Below are positions 52,877 through 63,400 of a stretch of 64,000 bases of DNA, in pieces (position 1 is the stretch's first letter; the number at the start of each line of letters is the position of its first letter). This stretch comes from Pseudomonas parafulva (GTDB taxonomy: Bacteria; Pseudomonadota; Gammaproteobacteria; Pseudomonadales; Pseudomonadaceae): positions 2,046,001-2,110,000 of the forward strand of contig NZ_CP009747.1 of assembly GCF_000800255.1 (NCBI RefSeq). The letters run 5' to 3'. Both the position numbers and the translations under genes were made by a program. The notes beneath the pieces were generated by a model. That model did not search any database. It saw only the letters and a list, made by a program, of their open reading frames with translations, and was not told the DNA's origin.

Positions 52877-53839
52877 ATGACCGACATCGAGCGCTACGTC
52901 CGCGCTGCCACCCGTGACAATACCCGCCGCAGCTATCAAGCCGCCGTCGAGCATTTCGAGGTGCACTGGGGCGGTTTCCTGCCCGCCACCGCCGACAGCA
53001 TTGCCCGCTATTTGGCCGATCACGCCGGCCAGCATGCCGTCAGCACCTTGCGCCAGCGCCTCGCTGCGCTGAGCCAATGGCACCAGGCGCAAGGCTTTCC
53101 CGATCCGACCAAGGCGCCTTTGGTGCGACAGGTGCTGCGGGGCATCCGCACCCTGCACCCCACACTGCCACGCCAGGCCGCGCCCTTGCTGCTGCAGCAC
53201 CTGCAGACGGCGGTGGATGGCTTCGAGGACGAGGCCCGCCAGGCCCAGGCACGGCACGATCTGCCTGCGCTGCTGCGGGCCCGACGCGACGCCGCCTTGC
53301 TGTTGCTCGGTTTCTGGCGCGGTTTTCGCGGCGACGAATTGGCGCGTCTGCGGGTCGAGCACATCCAGGCCGAGCCTGGGGTTGGCATCACGCTGTTCCT
53401 GCCCCGCAGCAAGGGCGATCGCGAAGCCCTCGGGGTGCACTACCGCACCCCGGCACTCAAAGCGCTGTGCCCGGTGGCGGCCTACCTGCAGTGGATCGAA
53501 GTGGCCGGTATTGCCCGAGGCCCGGTGTTTCGCAAGCTCGACCGCTGGGGTCACTTGGGCGAAACAGCGCTGCACAGCAACAGCCTGATCGGCCTGCTGC
53601 GGCGCATGCTCGAACGCGCTGGAGTGCCTGCGACGCTGTACACCGGGCACTCGTTGCGCCGCGGCTTCGCCACATGGGCGACGAGCAACGGCTGGGAGCT
53701 CAAGGCGTTGATGAGCTACGTGGGCTGGAAAGATGCCAAGTCGGCGCTGCGTTACATCGAAGCCGGTCAGGCGTTCGGCGAGTTGGCGCTGCCGACGGCC
53801 AAGTACACGCCCCACGCGCTGCCTGACGCGGCGAAGTGA
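52877..53839 (+). CDS. Solo tyrosine recombinase / integrase
   Basis: A 320-aa tyrosine recombinase with an N-terminal SAM-like core-binding domain (RDNTRRSYQAAVEHFEVHWG) and a C-terminal catalytic domain. The catalytic residues are all visible: Arg151 (FRGDELARLR), Lys179 (PRSKGDRE), His258 and Arg261 (TGHSLRRG), Trp284 (VGWKD) and nucleophile Tyr293 (ALRYIEAG). No tRNA, attachment site, excisionase or phage gene was seen beside it. It may be a chromosomal solo integrase, as is common in Pseudomonas, or a relic of a former island. ATG 52877 starts the domain; the frame is open far upstream only because of GC bias. Confidence 0.9.
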   Translation: MTDIERYVRAATRDNTRRSYQAAVEHFEVHWGGFLPATADSIARYLADHAGQHAVSTLRQRLAALSQWHQAQGFPDPTKAPLVRQVLRGIRTLHPTLPRQAAPLLLQHLQTAVDGFEDEARQAQARHDLPALLRARRDAALLLLGFWRGFRGDELARLRVEHIQAEPGVGITLFLPRSKGDREALGVHYRTPALKALCPVAAYLQWIEVAGIARGPVFRKLDRWGHLGETALHSNSLIGLLRRMLERAGVPATLYTGHSLRRGFATWATSNGWELKALMSYVGWKDAKSALRYIEAGQAFGELALPTAKYTPHALPDAAK

Positions 53840-53908
53840 ACGCCTGGCATCGCGCATCGTCTCAGCTCGAGCTAGCCTTCAAGCACCCCTTCTGCCCATC
53901 GAGCGTCC

Positions 53909-54556
53909 ATGGCCTTTCATCGTCTGACCCGTTCCCATCCTCGCCTGACCCTCGGCACCCTGGCCGGCCTGCTCGGCGCCTGGCTGATCCCCGCCGACGA
54001 CTGGACCCAACGCTTCCTGGCCGGCTGGAACGTCGGGGTCTGGCTGTACCTGATCCTGGTGCTCTGGCTGACCTGGCGGGCGACGCCGGACACGGTACAG
54101 CGGGTGGCCAACGTCGAAGACGAGAACGCGGGCCTGGTGCTGTTCACCGTCTCCATCGCCGCCATCGCCAGCCTGGCTGCGGTGACCTTGGAACTGGCGG
54201 CCAGCCGCGACCTGCATGGCAGTGCGCAGATGATGCATTACCTGTACACCGGCTTCACCGTGGCTGGCTCGTGGTTGCTGATCGGCTGCATCTTCAGCCT
54301 GCACTACGCGCGGCTGTTCTACCTCGACAGCGGCGATCAACCGCTGCTGCGCTTTGCCGACGGCGAGCGGCGACCGGACTACTGGGACTTCCACTATTTC
54401 GCATTCACCATCAGCGTGGCGGTGCAGACCTCCGATGTGGGCGTCGGCGGCCGGGCCATGCGCCGGGTGGTACTGGGGCACTCGTTGGTGGGGTTCGTCT
54501 TCAACACGGCGATTCTGGGGTTCACCATCAACATTGCGGCCGGGTTGCTGAGTTGA
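53909..54556 (+). CDS. DUF1345 inner membrane protein
   Basis: A 215-aa membrane protein with about five hydrophobic segments. It carries the conserved DUF1345 C-terminal block ([20 protein letters not shown]) and a final [20 protein letters not shown] helix. The family is widespread and of unknown function. It begins 70 bp after the integrase and is on the same strand. Confidence 0.88.
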   Translation: MAFHRLTRSHPRLTLGTLAGLLGAWLIPADDWTQRFLAGWNVGVWLYLILVLWLTWRATPDTVQRVANVEDENAGLVLFTVSIAAIASLAAVTLELAASRDLHGSAQMMHYLYTGFTVAGSWLLIGCIFSLHYARLFYLDSGDQPLLRFADGERRPDYWDFHYFAFTISVAVQTSDVGVGGRAMRRVVLGHSLVGFVFNTAILGFTINIAAGLLS

Positions 54557-54811
54557 CCGTCGGTCTGAAAGTGGCCTGAAGCTTGGCGGTGGGCGGGGGG
54601 CGCCTCGGTCGCGAACACCTGTGTTGGCGTGCTGTTGTGGCGTGGTGCTTGTGGGGCTGTTGGTGATGTCGATCACACAGGCTTCGAATTGTCATCATGG
54701 CGGGAGGACACTGGTGTGGCAGCTGCTATGTTTAGTGTCTGCCGACTGCCTGGGTGGGTGGATGAATCGCTCCTGGGCAGGGCTTTCGGGCTTCCGGTCG
54801 TGGAGGTTGGC

Positions 54812-55072
54812 ATGAACAAGATGACGTTTCCCAATGCCTGCCAAGTGATGCGCTGGCATTTTCATCCTTTGGGTTTCGAGGCGAGCATGGATGCACCGCG
54901 GAGCATGGTCGCGCGGGTGTTCGATCGGGCTACCGGGGAGACGGTGCTGGCCATTGCCGGGATTCCTTGTACGGCGGTCATGGCGGCGGCGGATGTTGAG
55001 CGGATCATTGAGGCTGTCGAGGTGGAGTTGGAGGCTTTTAGTATGGGGCGGGGGGTTGTTGGGTGGGTTTGA
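54812..55072 (+). CDS. DUF1652 family small protein
   Basis: An 86-aa protein beginning MNKMTFPNACQVMRWHFHPL with GGAGG seven bases before the ATG. It matches the pseudomonad DUF1652 family, small soluble proteins of unknown role. The open frame begins 183 nt earlier, but those residues are not part of the family. Its last residues (SMGRGVVGWV) look like an extension into repeat DNA. Confidence 0.8.
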   Translation: MNKMTFPNACQVMRWHFHPLGFEASMDAPRSMVARVFDRATGETVLAIAGIPCTAVMAAADVERIIEAVEVELEAFSMGRGVVGWV

Positions 55073-55142
55073 GCTGGGGGGGGGAAATATCAGGTTTTTT
55101 TCGGGCGGGCCGATGTGGGCATATCCGGATTTTGGGGTGATG

Positions 55143-55380
55143 CTTAGTCACCTTTTCGCCCTTACGGCGACCCCCTTTTTTTCTTGGAAAAAAGGGGGGC
55201 AAAAACCGCTTGCTCCCGCATACGGCCCCTGCGCTGCGCGCAGGGGTTCCCTCGCGCCGGCGTCGCTCCGGGAGGACCGCGCTTAGGGGCCGTCCTGGCC
55301 CCAAGCGCTTGACGGGCATCCATGCCCGTCACCTCCCTGCGCGACGCCTCTGCTCGGCCTCCTGAGGTCGCGGTTGGCGG
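55143..55380. repeat. Long inverted repeat, left arm
   Basis: Roughly 240 bp that is the imperfect reverse complement of 55516-55757. It contains CTTAGTCACCTTTTCGCCCT, a Lys/Arg-like A/G-rich tract and a nested GC-rich hairpin. Short frames in each arm translate to similar Arg/Lys-rich peptides only because the arms are the same sequence, so they are not called as genes. Confidence 0.8.
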
Positions 55381-55410
55381 TGATTGGACTACCGCGCACT
55401 AAGATCAAAA

Positions 55411-55448
<38 letters not shown>

Positions 55449-55515
55449 GATTTGATCGCGCAGCGCTCCAGAACATCTGCCCCACCGCCCTGCTTCTAAG
55501 CGCGCGCCAGTTCAG

Positions 55516-55757
55516 ACGCCGCCCATCGCGACCTCAGGAGGCCGAGCAGAGGTGGCATGGAGGGGGTTGACGGGCATGGATGCCCGTCAAGCGCTTGGGG
55601 CCATGGATGGCCCCTAAGCGCGGTACCCCCGGAATGCCACCGGCGCGAGGGAACCCCGAAGCGCAGCGTAGGGGCCGGATGCGGGAGCAAGCGGTTTTTG
55701 CCCCTCTTTTTTCCAAGAAAAAAAGAGGGTCGCCGTAAGGGCGAAAAGGTGACTAAG
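55516..55757. repeat. Long inverted repeat, right arm
   Basis: Partner of 55143-55380. The stretch 55073-55911 otherwise holds no gene I can support. It also contains C- and A-rich homopolymer runs (55795-55855) before pvdE. Confidence 0.8.
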
Positions 55758-55835
55758 CCTCACCAAAGCCACCGGATAAGCCCCCAAACCACCAGTCCCC
55801 CCCCAAAAAAAATCCCCCACAATCCCCAAGCCAAC

Positions 55836-55859
55836 TAAATCCCCCCCCAAAAAAGTCGT
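55836..55859 (+). promoter_or_regulatory. PvdS-dependent iron-starvation (IS) box of pvdE
   Basis: TAAAT (55836-55840), 16 bases, CGT (55857-55859): an exact match to the PvdS consensus, 53 bp upstream of the pvdE ATG. Confidence 0.88.
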
Positions 55860-55911
55860 CTAAGGAGAACGCAGCAGCCCCCAGCACGAACGCTCACCCA
55901 AGAGACCCCCA

Positions 55912-57576
55912 ATGACCCCCAAGCCCCCCAGCCTAGCCCAGGAAACCCTGCGCCTTCTCAAGCCGTTCTGGTCACTGGTAGCCCTGTCAGCCGCCCTAGG
56001 CGTGATAAGCGGCCTGAGCGTCACGGCCCTGCTGGCGACCATCAACCGCGCCATGAATTCCGCAACCGGCCCCGGCACCGACATCGCCTTGCTGTTCGCC
56101 GGCCTGTGCCTGCTCACCCTGGCCTGCTCGACCGCCTCCAACCTGCTGACCAACTACGTCGGCCAAAACGTGGTAGCCAGGCTGCGCCGCGAGCTCTCGG
56201 CCAAGGTGTTGGTCGCTCCCATCGCCCAGCTCGAGCGCTACCGCGCACACCGTCTGATCCCAGTGCTGCTCAACGACGTCAGTACCCTCAGCACCTTCGC
56301 CCTGTCCGTGGCGCCGATGGTCATCGCCTTCACTGTCACCCTCGGCTGCCTGGCCTACCTCGCCCTGCTGTCCTGGCAGATCCTGCTGATCACCCTGCTC
56401 ACCGTCGTGATCGGCACCGGCGCGCAGTTCCTCGCTCACCGCTATGGCATGCACAACATCCTCAAGGCCCGCAACGCCGAAGACGACCTGCAGAAGCATT
56501 ACCAGGCGCTGTCCGGCGGCGCCAAGGAACTGCGTATCCAGCGCCGTCGCCGCCAGCACATGCACGACCAGGCGATCCATGGCGCCACCGAACGCATCTG
56601 CCAGGCCAATATCCGCGCCGCCAACATCTTCGTCAGCGCCGAAACCTTCGGCTCCATGCTGTTCTTCGCCGTGATCGGCGTGGCCATCGCCTTCCAGGCG
56701 TTCTGGCCCAGCACCGAGCGCAGCGTGCTCGGCGGTTTCGTACTGGTCATGCTTTACATGAAGGGCCCGCTGGAGCAATTGATCACCAATCTGCCCGCCA
56801 TCAGCCGGGCGCAGATCGCCTTGCGCCGCATCGCCGAGCTCTCCCACCGCTTCTCCTCGCCCGAGCCGCACCTGCTGGTCAGCGACCGCATCCCGAGCGT
56901 GACCCAGGTGCGCTCCATCGAACTGCACCAACTGCGCTACGACTACCCACCGGTAGAGGGCAGCCAGCCGTTCCACCTGGGCCCGGTGGACCTGACCATC
57001 AAACAGGGCGACATCGTCTTCATCGTCGGCGAGAACGGTTGCGGCAAGACCACCCTGATCAAGCTGTTACTGGGTCTCTATACCCCGCAACAGGGCGAAG
57101 TGCGGCTCAATGGCGAGCCCGTCACAGCCCAAAGTCTGGATGACTATCGCCAACTCTTCACCACCATCTTCGCCGACTACTACCTGTTCGACGAACCGCT
57201 GCCCGGCCAGGCCGAACTGCCGCCAGAGGCCAGCAAGTACCTGGAGCGCCTGGACATCGCGCACAAGGTCAGCATCCGCGACGGCAGCTTCACCACCACC
57301 GACCTGTCCACCGGCCAGCGCAAGCGCCTGGCGCTGATCAACGCCTGGCTCGATCAACGCCCGGTGCTGGTGTTCGACGAGTGGGCCGCCGACCAGGATC
57401 CAGCGTTCCGCCGCGTGTTCTACACCGAGCTGCTGCCCGAGCTCAAACAGCAGGGCAAGACCCTCATCGTCATCTCCCACGACGACCGCTACTTCCCCAT
57501 CGCCGACCAACTGGTCCGCCTGCACGCCGGCCAGATCATGGTCGAGCACAATCCCCGCTCCGCCCTGCCTGCGTGA
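55912..57576 (+). CDS. pvdE: Pyoverdine precursor exporter PvdE (cyclic peptide ABC transporter)
   Basis: A 554-aa half-type ABC exporter of the SyrD/PvdE family. About six transmembrane helices (residues ~20-290) precede the ATPase with Walker A GENGCGKTT (373-381), signature LSTGQRKRL and Walker B VLVFDEWAADQDP. PvdE moves the ferribactin precursor across the inner membrane to the periplasm, where PvdN and PvdO act. An exact IS box lies 53 bp upstream and fpvA follows 224 bp downstream on the same strand, the order known in P. aeruginosa and P. putida. pvdF, present before pvdE in P. aeruginosa, is absent here. Confidence 0.95.
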   Translation: MTPKPPSLAQETLRLLKPFWSLVALSAALGVISGLSVTALLATINRAMNSATGPGTDIALLFAGLCLLTLACSTASNLLTNYVGQNVVARLRRELSAKVLVAPIAQLERYRAHRLIPVLLNDVSTLSTFALSVAPMVIAFTVTLGCLAYLALLSWQILLITLLTVVIGTGAQFLAHRYGMHNILKARNAEDDLQKHYQALSGGAKELRIQRRRRQHMHDQAIHGATERICQANIRAANIFVSAETFGSMLFFAVIGVAIAFQAFWPSTERSVLGGFVLVMLYMKGPLEQLITNLPAISRAQIALRRIAELSHRFSSPEPHLLVSDRIPSVTQVRSIELHQLRYDYPPVEGSQPFHLGPVDLTIKQGDIVFIVGENGCGKTTLIKLLLGLYTPQQGEVRLNGEPVTAQSLDDYRQLFTTIFADYYLFDEPLPGQAELPPEASKYLERLDIAHKVSIRDGSFTTTDLSTGQRKRLALINAWLDQRPVLVFDEWAADQDPAFRRVFYTELLPELKQQGKTLIVISHDDRYFPIADQLVRLHAGQIMVEHNPRSALPA

Positions 57577-57614
57577 CCGACCTCGGGGCGGCGCCACCGC
57601 CGCCCCGCCTGGGT

Positions 57615-57638
57615 TAAATTCCCCCGCGCTCGACTCGT
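57615..57638 (+). promoter_or_regulatory. PvdS-dependent iron-starvation (IS) box of fpvA
   Basis: TAAAT (57615-57619), 16 bases, CGT (57636-57638) match the PvdS consensus exactly, 162 bp before the fpvA ATG. Near 57755 an AT-rich AATAATTTTCATTT weakly resembles a Fur box, which I do not call. Confidence 0.85.
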
Positions 57639-57800
57639 TCTCCCAGTGCCGCCCGCAGAATCCGCACCTGCTCGAAAGCAGTCGCAGAAAAAAATCGCGA
57701 CCAGAAGGCTTTTTCTTTCCGGTTTCGGCCTGCGCACGCGTCTCACTCGCAACGGAATAATTTTCATTTACTTGCGTACCTTGGATCGAGCCGACAAAAA

Positions 57801-60245
57801 ATGCCAACACCACACTCCACACTGAGCCCCCTGAGCAAAGCCCTGATGCTGCGCAAGCTGTTGCGTGGCGCTCCGGCGATGACCGCCTTGGGCCTGGCCC
57901 TGTCGATGCCACTGGCCGCCCAGGTGCAGGCCCAGGAACAGGACTTCGACATCCCTGCCCAATCGCTCTCCAGCGCCCTACAAGCCCTGGGCCGCCAGGG
58001 CAACCTGCAGGTGCTGTTCAGCCCGGAAAGCGTGCAGGGCCTGCGCAGCACCGCAGTCAAAGGCCGTTTCACGCCTACCCAGGCAGCTGGGGAGCTGCTC
58101 AGGAACAGCGGGATTCGCTTCAGCGTGCAGGGCAACACCCTGATCATCAGTGGCGCGGCCGAATCCGGCGCAGCCATGACCCTGGATGCCACCACCATTT
58201 CCGGGCAGACCCTGGGCACCACCACCGAGGGCAGCAATTCCTACACCACAGGTGCGGTGACCATCGGCAAGACCGCGCAAACCCTGCGCGAAACGCCGCA
58301 GTCGGTGACCGTGGTCACCCGTAAATTGATGGATGACAAGAACCTGGTCTCGCTCGACCAGGTCATGGCCCAGACCACCGGCATCACCCGCGCCAACCGC
58401 GGCTATGGCAACCACCACTTCAGCTCCCGCGGCTTCGACCTCGAAGACGAAAGCTACATGGTCGACGGCGTGCCTGGTCAGGCTTACGCCTACACCGGCT
58501 GGATGTCCCCGGACATGGCCATGTTCGACCGCGTCGAAGTGCTGCGCGGCGCCTCCGGCCTGCTGATCGGCGCCGGCAACCCCGGTGGCGCGGTCAACCT
58601 GGTACGCAAGCGCCCCACCGCCGATCCGCGCTTCACCGTGATCACCCGCGCCGGCTCCTGGGACAACTACCGCCTGGACCTGGACGCCAGCGGCCGCCTC
58701 AACCCCGAAGGTACCCTGCGTGGCCGCATGGTCGCCTCCTACGAGGACCGCGGCTATTTCACCGATGTCACCAAGTCCAAACGGCCCCTGCTGTACGGCA
58801 TTCTCGAAGGCGACCTGAGCGACGCCACCACCGTGGCCGTCGGCCTGCGCCGGCAGACCTCGCGTACCAACGGTTACAGCGTGCTGGGCATTCCCAACAA
58901 CCCGGATGGCAGCAATCCGCACCTCAAGCGCTCGACCTACCTGGGCCAGGACTGGACCACGCTGCAGACCAACATCGACGAAGTGTTCGCCGACCTCACC
59001 CATCACTTCAACGACAACTGGAGCGCCAAGCTGGCGATGTCCCATTCCGAAGGCGGCTACAACCGTAGCGCCATCGAATGGGATGCGGGCGACACGCTGG
59101 AGTACGGTGCGCCTGGCGGGCCGGTGGTCAATGACGTCAGCTACCACAAGTTCGACGTCACCTCCGACGCCGTCGATGGCCATCTGGACGGTACCTTCGA
59201 GGCCTTCGGCTTGACCCATCAAGTGACCCTGGGCGCCAACTGGTCCAAGCGCAAGATGAACGACAAGGACCGCAAGGAAGAACTGCCCGACCCCATCCCG
59301 CTGAACGTCTACAACCCCAGCCACAACAACATCCCCGAGCTGGCACGTCAGGGCTGGGACTATGCCGACGACACCATCGATACCCGCTATGGCGTTTACC
59401 TGAGCACACGCCTGCACGCCACCGAAGCCCTCAGCTTCGTGCTCGGCGGACGCCTGAGCTGGTACAAGAACGAAGCCTGGGACGGCCCTACGGTCACTAC
59501 CAGCCGCCAGGACAAGGAATTCACCCCCTTCGTCGGTGCGATCTACGACCTCAACGATCAGTGGTCCTGGTACGCCAGCTATGCCGATATTTTCCTGCCA
59601 CAGTCGCAGTACCGCACGGTCTCCGGCAGCGTGTTGGATCCATCGATCGGGTCGAACTACGAAACCGGCATCAAGGGTGAACTGTTCGACAAGCGCCTGA
59701 ATGTGTCCTTCGCCGTGTTCTACATCGAACAGGAAGACAGGGCCGTTCAGGATGTGGTAAACCGCGGCAATTGCCCCACCGACCCGGCAGGACGCTGCTG
59801 GCTCAACGACGACGGCATCAGCCGCAGCAAGGGCTTCGAAGCCGAGGCCACCGGTGAAGTCCTGCCCGGTCTGCAGGTGGCGGCCGGCTACACCTACAAC
59901 ACCACCAGCTTTTCCAGTGGCGGCCCGATCTCGGCGCAGACCCCCAAGCACATGGTGCGCTTGAACACCAACTACACCCTGCCGGGCGAATGGAACCGTT
60001 GGAGCGTCGGCGGCGGCATGTCGGCGCAGAACGCCTACGACGACGCGGCAAACGAAACCCGCAACAGCGGCCGAGCGATCTTCGATGCGCGTGCCGCCTA
60101 CAAGATCGACCAGCACTGGACCGTGGGCGTGGACGTCGAGAACCTGTTCGACAAGAAGTACTTCGACTCGCTGGGCTACTGGACCCGTGGCACCACCTAC
60201 GGCACCCCACGCAGCTATATGCTCAGTCTGCGAGGCGACTTCTGA
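57801..60245 (+). CDS. fpvA: TonB-dependent ferripyoverdine receptor with signalling domain
   Basis: This 814-aa outer-membrane transducer has a signal peptide (cut near QVQA|QEQ, residue 44) and an STN signalling domain (~45-118; FDIPAQSLSSALQALGRQGN). A plug domain follows (RETPQSVTVVTRKLMDDKNL), then a 22-strand barrel ending in SYMLSLRGDF with terminal Phe. The STN domain means it signals, through an FpvR-like anti-sigma factor, to PvdS and FpvI when ferripyoverdine binds. It imports ferripyoverdine with TonB energy. Its specificity should match the pyoverdine made by the adjacent synthetase, whose last residue is predicted to be Thr. An alternative start at Met16 gives a more typical signal peptide. 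A terminator follows. Confidence 0.93.
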   Translation: MPTPHSTLSPLSKALMLRKLLRGAPAMTALGLALSMPLAAQVQAQEQDFDIPAQSLSSALQALGRQGNLQVLFSPESVQGLRSTAVKGRFTPTQAAGELLRNSGIRFSVQGNTLIISGAAESGAAMTLDATTISGQTLGTTTEGSNSYTTGAVTIGKTAQTLRETPQSVTVVTRKLMDDKNLVSLDQVMAQTTGITRANRGYGNHHFSSRGFDLEDESYMVDGVPGQAYAYTGWMSPDMAMFDRVEVLRGASGLLIGAGNPGGAVNLVRKRPTADPRFTVITRAGSWDNYRLDLDASGRLNPEGTLRGRMVASYEDRGYFTDVTKSKRPLLYGILEGDLSDATTVAVGLRRQTSRTNGYSVLGIPNNPDGSNPHLKRSTYLGQDWTTLQTNIDEVFADLTHHFNDNWSAKLAMSHSEGGYNRSAIEWDAGDTLEYGAPGGPVVNDVSYHKFDVTSDAVDGHLDGTFEAFGLTHQVTLGANWSKRKMNDKDRKEELPDPIPLNVYNPSHNNIPELARQGWDYADDTIDTRYGVYLSTRLHATEALSFVLGGRLSWYKNEAWDGPTVTTSRQDKEFTPFVGAIYDLNDQWSWYASYADIFLPQSQYRTVSGSVLDPSIGSNYETGIKGELFDKRLNVSFAVFYIEQEDRAVQDVVNRGNCPTDPAGRCWLNDDGISRSKGFEAEATGEVLPGLQVAAGYTYNTTSFSSGGPISAQTPKHMVRLNTNYTLPGEWNRWSVGGGMSAQNAYDDAANETRNSGRAIFDARAAYKIDQHWTVGVDVENLFDKKYFDSLGYWTRGTTYGTPRSYMLSLRGDF

Positions 60246-60266
60246 TCGGCTGAAAGATGCAAACGC

Positions 60267-60293
60267 AACGCCCCCTCTTCAGGGGGCGTTTTT
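60267..60293 (+). terminator. Intrinsic terminator after fpvA
   Basis: AACGCCCCCT and its exact complement around a CTTC loop, continuing in a run of Ts (through 60293). It serves fpvA and may also help end the opposite NRPS transcript. Confidence 0.9.
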
Positions 60294-60412
60294 GTTTGCC
60301 TGTGAACCTGCAGTGTCAAAGCCCGATTCACCTCATGGGCACAGTGTGCGACACCGGGTGATCATGCGTTTGTTGTTCGTCTGCAGTGCATGATTTCCAT
60401 AAGCCAGCGCGG

Positions 60413-60470
60413 CTTCTGTTGGAGCGGCCTCGCGTCGCGATTGGACCGCAAAGCGGTCCCGGGAATGTCA
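60413..60470. repeat. REP-like intergenic element
   Basis: Contains GTTGGAGCGGCCTCGCGTCG then GGACCGCAAAGCGGTCC, the pattern of the common P. putida intergenic REP with an inner palindrome. It lies between the convergent fpvA and NRPS genes. The rest of 60294-60499 shows nothing else. Confidence 0.6.
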
Positions 60471-60499
60471 GCAACCCGAGACCGCCAAACGCCAGCCCG

Positions 60500-63400
60500 T
60501 CAGCGCTGCCGCGCCAGCCGGGCCACGACCCCATCCATGAACTCGGCCGCGTTGACGATCCCCTCATGCCCATCGGCAACCACCGTCGAACTGGCCAGTC
60601 CATTGATCGACGCCTGTGTCACCAATCCAGCCTCGCCTTTGGCCACACGCTCGGCACTGCGGCTCTGGCTCGCCCACCAGCAGTCCACCTGAACCTGCAA
60701 TGGCCGCAGTCGGAACGCTTCGCTGAGCGCCGAGTTGTGCTCGAGCAACGCGAAACCGTCGACAATGTCGCGTTGCAGGTTCACGTTCCGATGGACCTCG
60801 CGCAGTTGCTCGGCGCTGACCTCGCCCAGCGCCGCAACGCGCTCGATCACCCACTCGGCGCGGTCGACGTTGTCCGGCAACGCCTGCGCCTGGGCGATCA
60901 ACGCCAGGATGCGCGCCTCACCAACGCCTGGAGCGAAGGCCAGCAAGGCGCGCAGCAGGCTTTCGTCCGCCGCTTGCACGACAGGCTCGGCCACGTCGGT
61001 CTCGCTGTTCTGCAGTCCGCTGACGTCCGCTGGCAGCAGGCTGTCGACCAAGCCGACGAAGCCTACCTGCTGTCCCATCTGCTCTAGACGATGCGCCACT
61101 TCCAACGCCAGCGCGCCGCCCAGCGACCATCCCAGCAGATGATAGGGCCCCTGCGCCTGGGTGGCGCGAATCTGCTCGACGTAGTAGCTCACCATGTCCT
61201 CCCACGAGCGGTCGACCCAGCCCGGCACGGCGTAGCTTTTATTGACCACGCCGTACACCGGACGCTGCGCGGCCAGGCGCCTGGCCAGCGGGTAGTAGGC
61301 ATAGGCAGCCCCGCCGCCGGGTGGCAGGCAGAACAACGCCGGGCGGTCCAGCGTGCAGGCGTTGAGGGCGACCACAGGCGAGGACAACCGATCGTTGCCA
61401 CCGCCGATGAAGCTCGCCAGCGCTTCGAAGTCTGGCATCAGCATGAACTCATGCAGGCTGATCTGGGCAGAGAAGGTTGCCCTGAGCTTATTGACCAGCG
61501 TGATGACCAGCAGCGAATGGCCGCCCAATTCGAAGAAGTTGTCGTGCAGACCCACTTGCTCGACGTTGAGCACTTCACTCCAGATCGCGGCCAGTTGCTG
61601 TTCCAGTGCCGTGCGCGGTGCCACGTAGCCCTTTTGCAATTGGCTGGCGTCTGGTTTGGGCAGGGCCTTGCGGTCCAGCTTGCCGTTGGCGGTGAGCGGC
61701 CAGGCGTTCAGCACCAGGAAATGGGTCGGGACCATGTAGTCCGGAAGGTGAGCTTTCAGGTGCTGCTTGAGCGCGTCACGCAGTTGGCCGTGATCGACCT
61801 GCGCCTCCTGCGGGATCAGATAGGCCGCGAGTTGCTTGCCCCCGGCCCCGTCGATATCCAGCACCAGCACTTCGCGTACGGCCTCGTGGGCATGCAGGCG
61901 GGCTTCGATTTCACCCAGCTCGATGCGGAAACCGCGAATCTTCACCTGGTGGTCGATGCGCCCGACGTATTCGATCACTGCCTGGCTGCGGTAACGGGCC
62001 AGATCGCCCGTGCGGTACAGACGACCGCCCTCGCTAGAGAATGGATCGGGTACGAAGCGCTCGGCAGTAAGCGAAGGCCGGTTGTGGTAACCGCGCGCCA
62101 AGCCCGCGTGGCCGACGTGCAATTCGCCGCTGCAACCTGGAGCCACTGGGTTGAAATCGGCGTCCAGCACGTACATCGACAAGTCAGGAATTGCAGTGCC
62201 GATGGGGCTGCTGGTCTGTTGCGTGTCTTCGAAACGGATCGGGCGATAAGTCACGTGCACCGTGGTTTCGGTGATGCCGTACATATTGACCAGGTTGTCG
62301 CAGTCTTCGCCGAAACGCTCGAACCAGGGCTGCAAGGCAGGCACGTCCAGGGCTTCGCCGCCGAAGATGACGGAGCGCAGGGCCAGGTCGGAAGCACTTT
62401 CACACGCGACACGCATCAACGGCTTGAACGCCGACGGCGTCTGGTTCAGCACCGTGACGCCCTGCTCTACCAATAACTGGTGGAAGTCTTCAGGAGAACG
62501 CGTCACCTCACGCGGCACGATCACCAGACGCCCACCGTGCAGCAGTGCGCCGAAAATTTCCCAGACCGAGAAATCGAAGGCGTAGGAGTGGAACAGGGTC
62601 CAGACATCATTCTGGTCAAAGGAGAACCAGTTCTCGGTCGCCTTGAACAAGCGCAACACGTTGTGATGCGGGAGCAAGGTGCCCTTTGGTTTGCCAGTCG
62701 AACCGGAGGTATAGATCACATACGCCAGGTTATCCGGCTGAGTCAGGTGCTCAGGATTGTCATCGCTGTAGCCATCAAGATCGGCTTCAAGCACAAGGCT
62801 ACGCACCGAAGCCGGCACGGGCAGATCGGCCAGCAGGTGCTGTTGAGTCACCAGCAGCGCAATACCGCTGTCTTCGATCATGTAGCTCAAGCGATCCTGC
62901 GGGTATTCCGGGTCCAATGGCACATACGCCCCGCCCGCCTTGAGGATCGCCAGCAACCCGACGATCATCTCGATCCCGCGCTCCACCGCCAGGCCCACCA
63001 GCACATCCGGCCCAACACCCTGCTCGCGCAACTTGTGCGCCAAGCGATTCGCACGGCGGTTCAAGCCGTCGTAGCTCAGCGACTGCTCGGCAAACGTCAG
63101 GGCAATGGCCTGCGGTGCCCGCGCCACCTGGGCTTCGATCAGTCCCTGAATAGACTCAGTGCTCGAAAACCGCGCAACCTCCCGCGCCACCACGCCGCCA
63201 AACGCCAACTCACCCAAGGCCCGCTGCGGCCCCTGCGCCATCCCCTCCAGCAGTTCGAGGAAATGCCCCGCCACCTGCTCGACAGTCGACTCATCGAAGC
63301 ACGCCCGGTCGAACTTGAAGCTGGCCAGCAGCTTGTCGCCCACTTGAGCGACCAGGGTCAGCGGATAATTGGTCTGCTCCTGGGTCTGCACCTCACCGAA

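Noticed and set aside
57740..57775. AT-rich Fur-box-like sequence before fpvA
   Set aside because: Only about 11 of 19 positions match the consensus; the exact IS box upstream explains iron regulation better.
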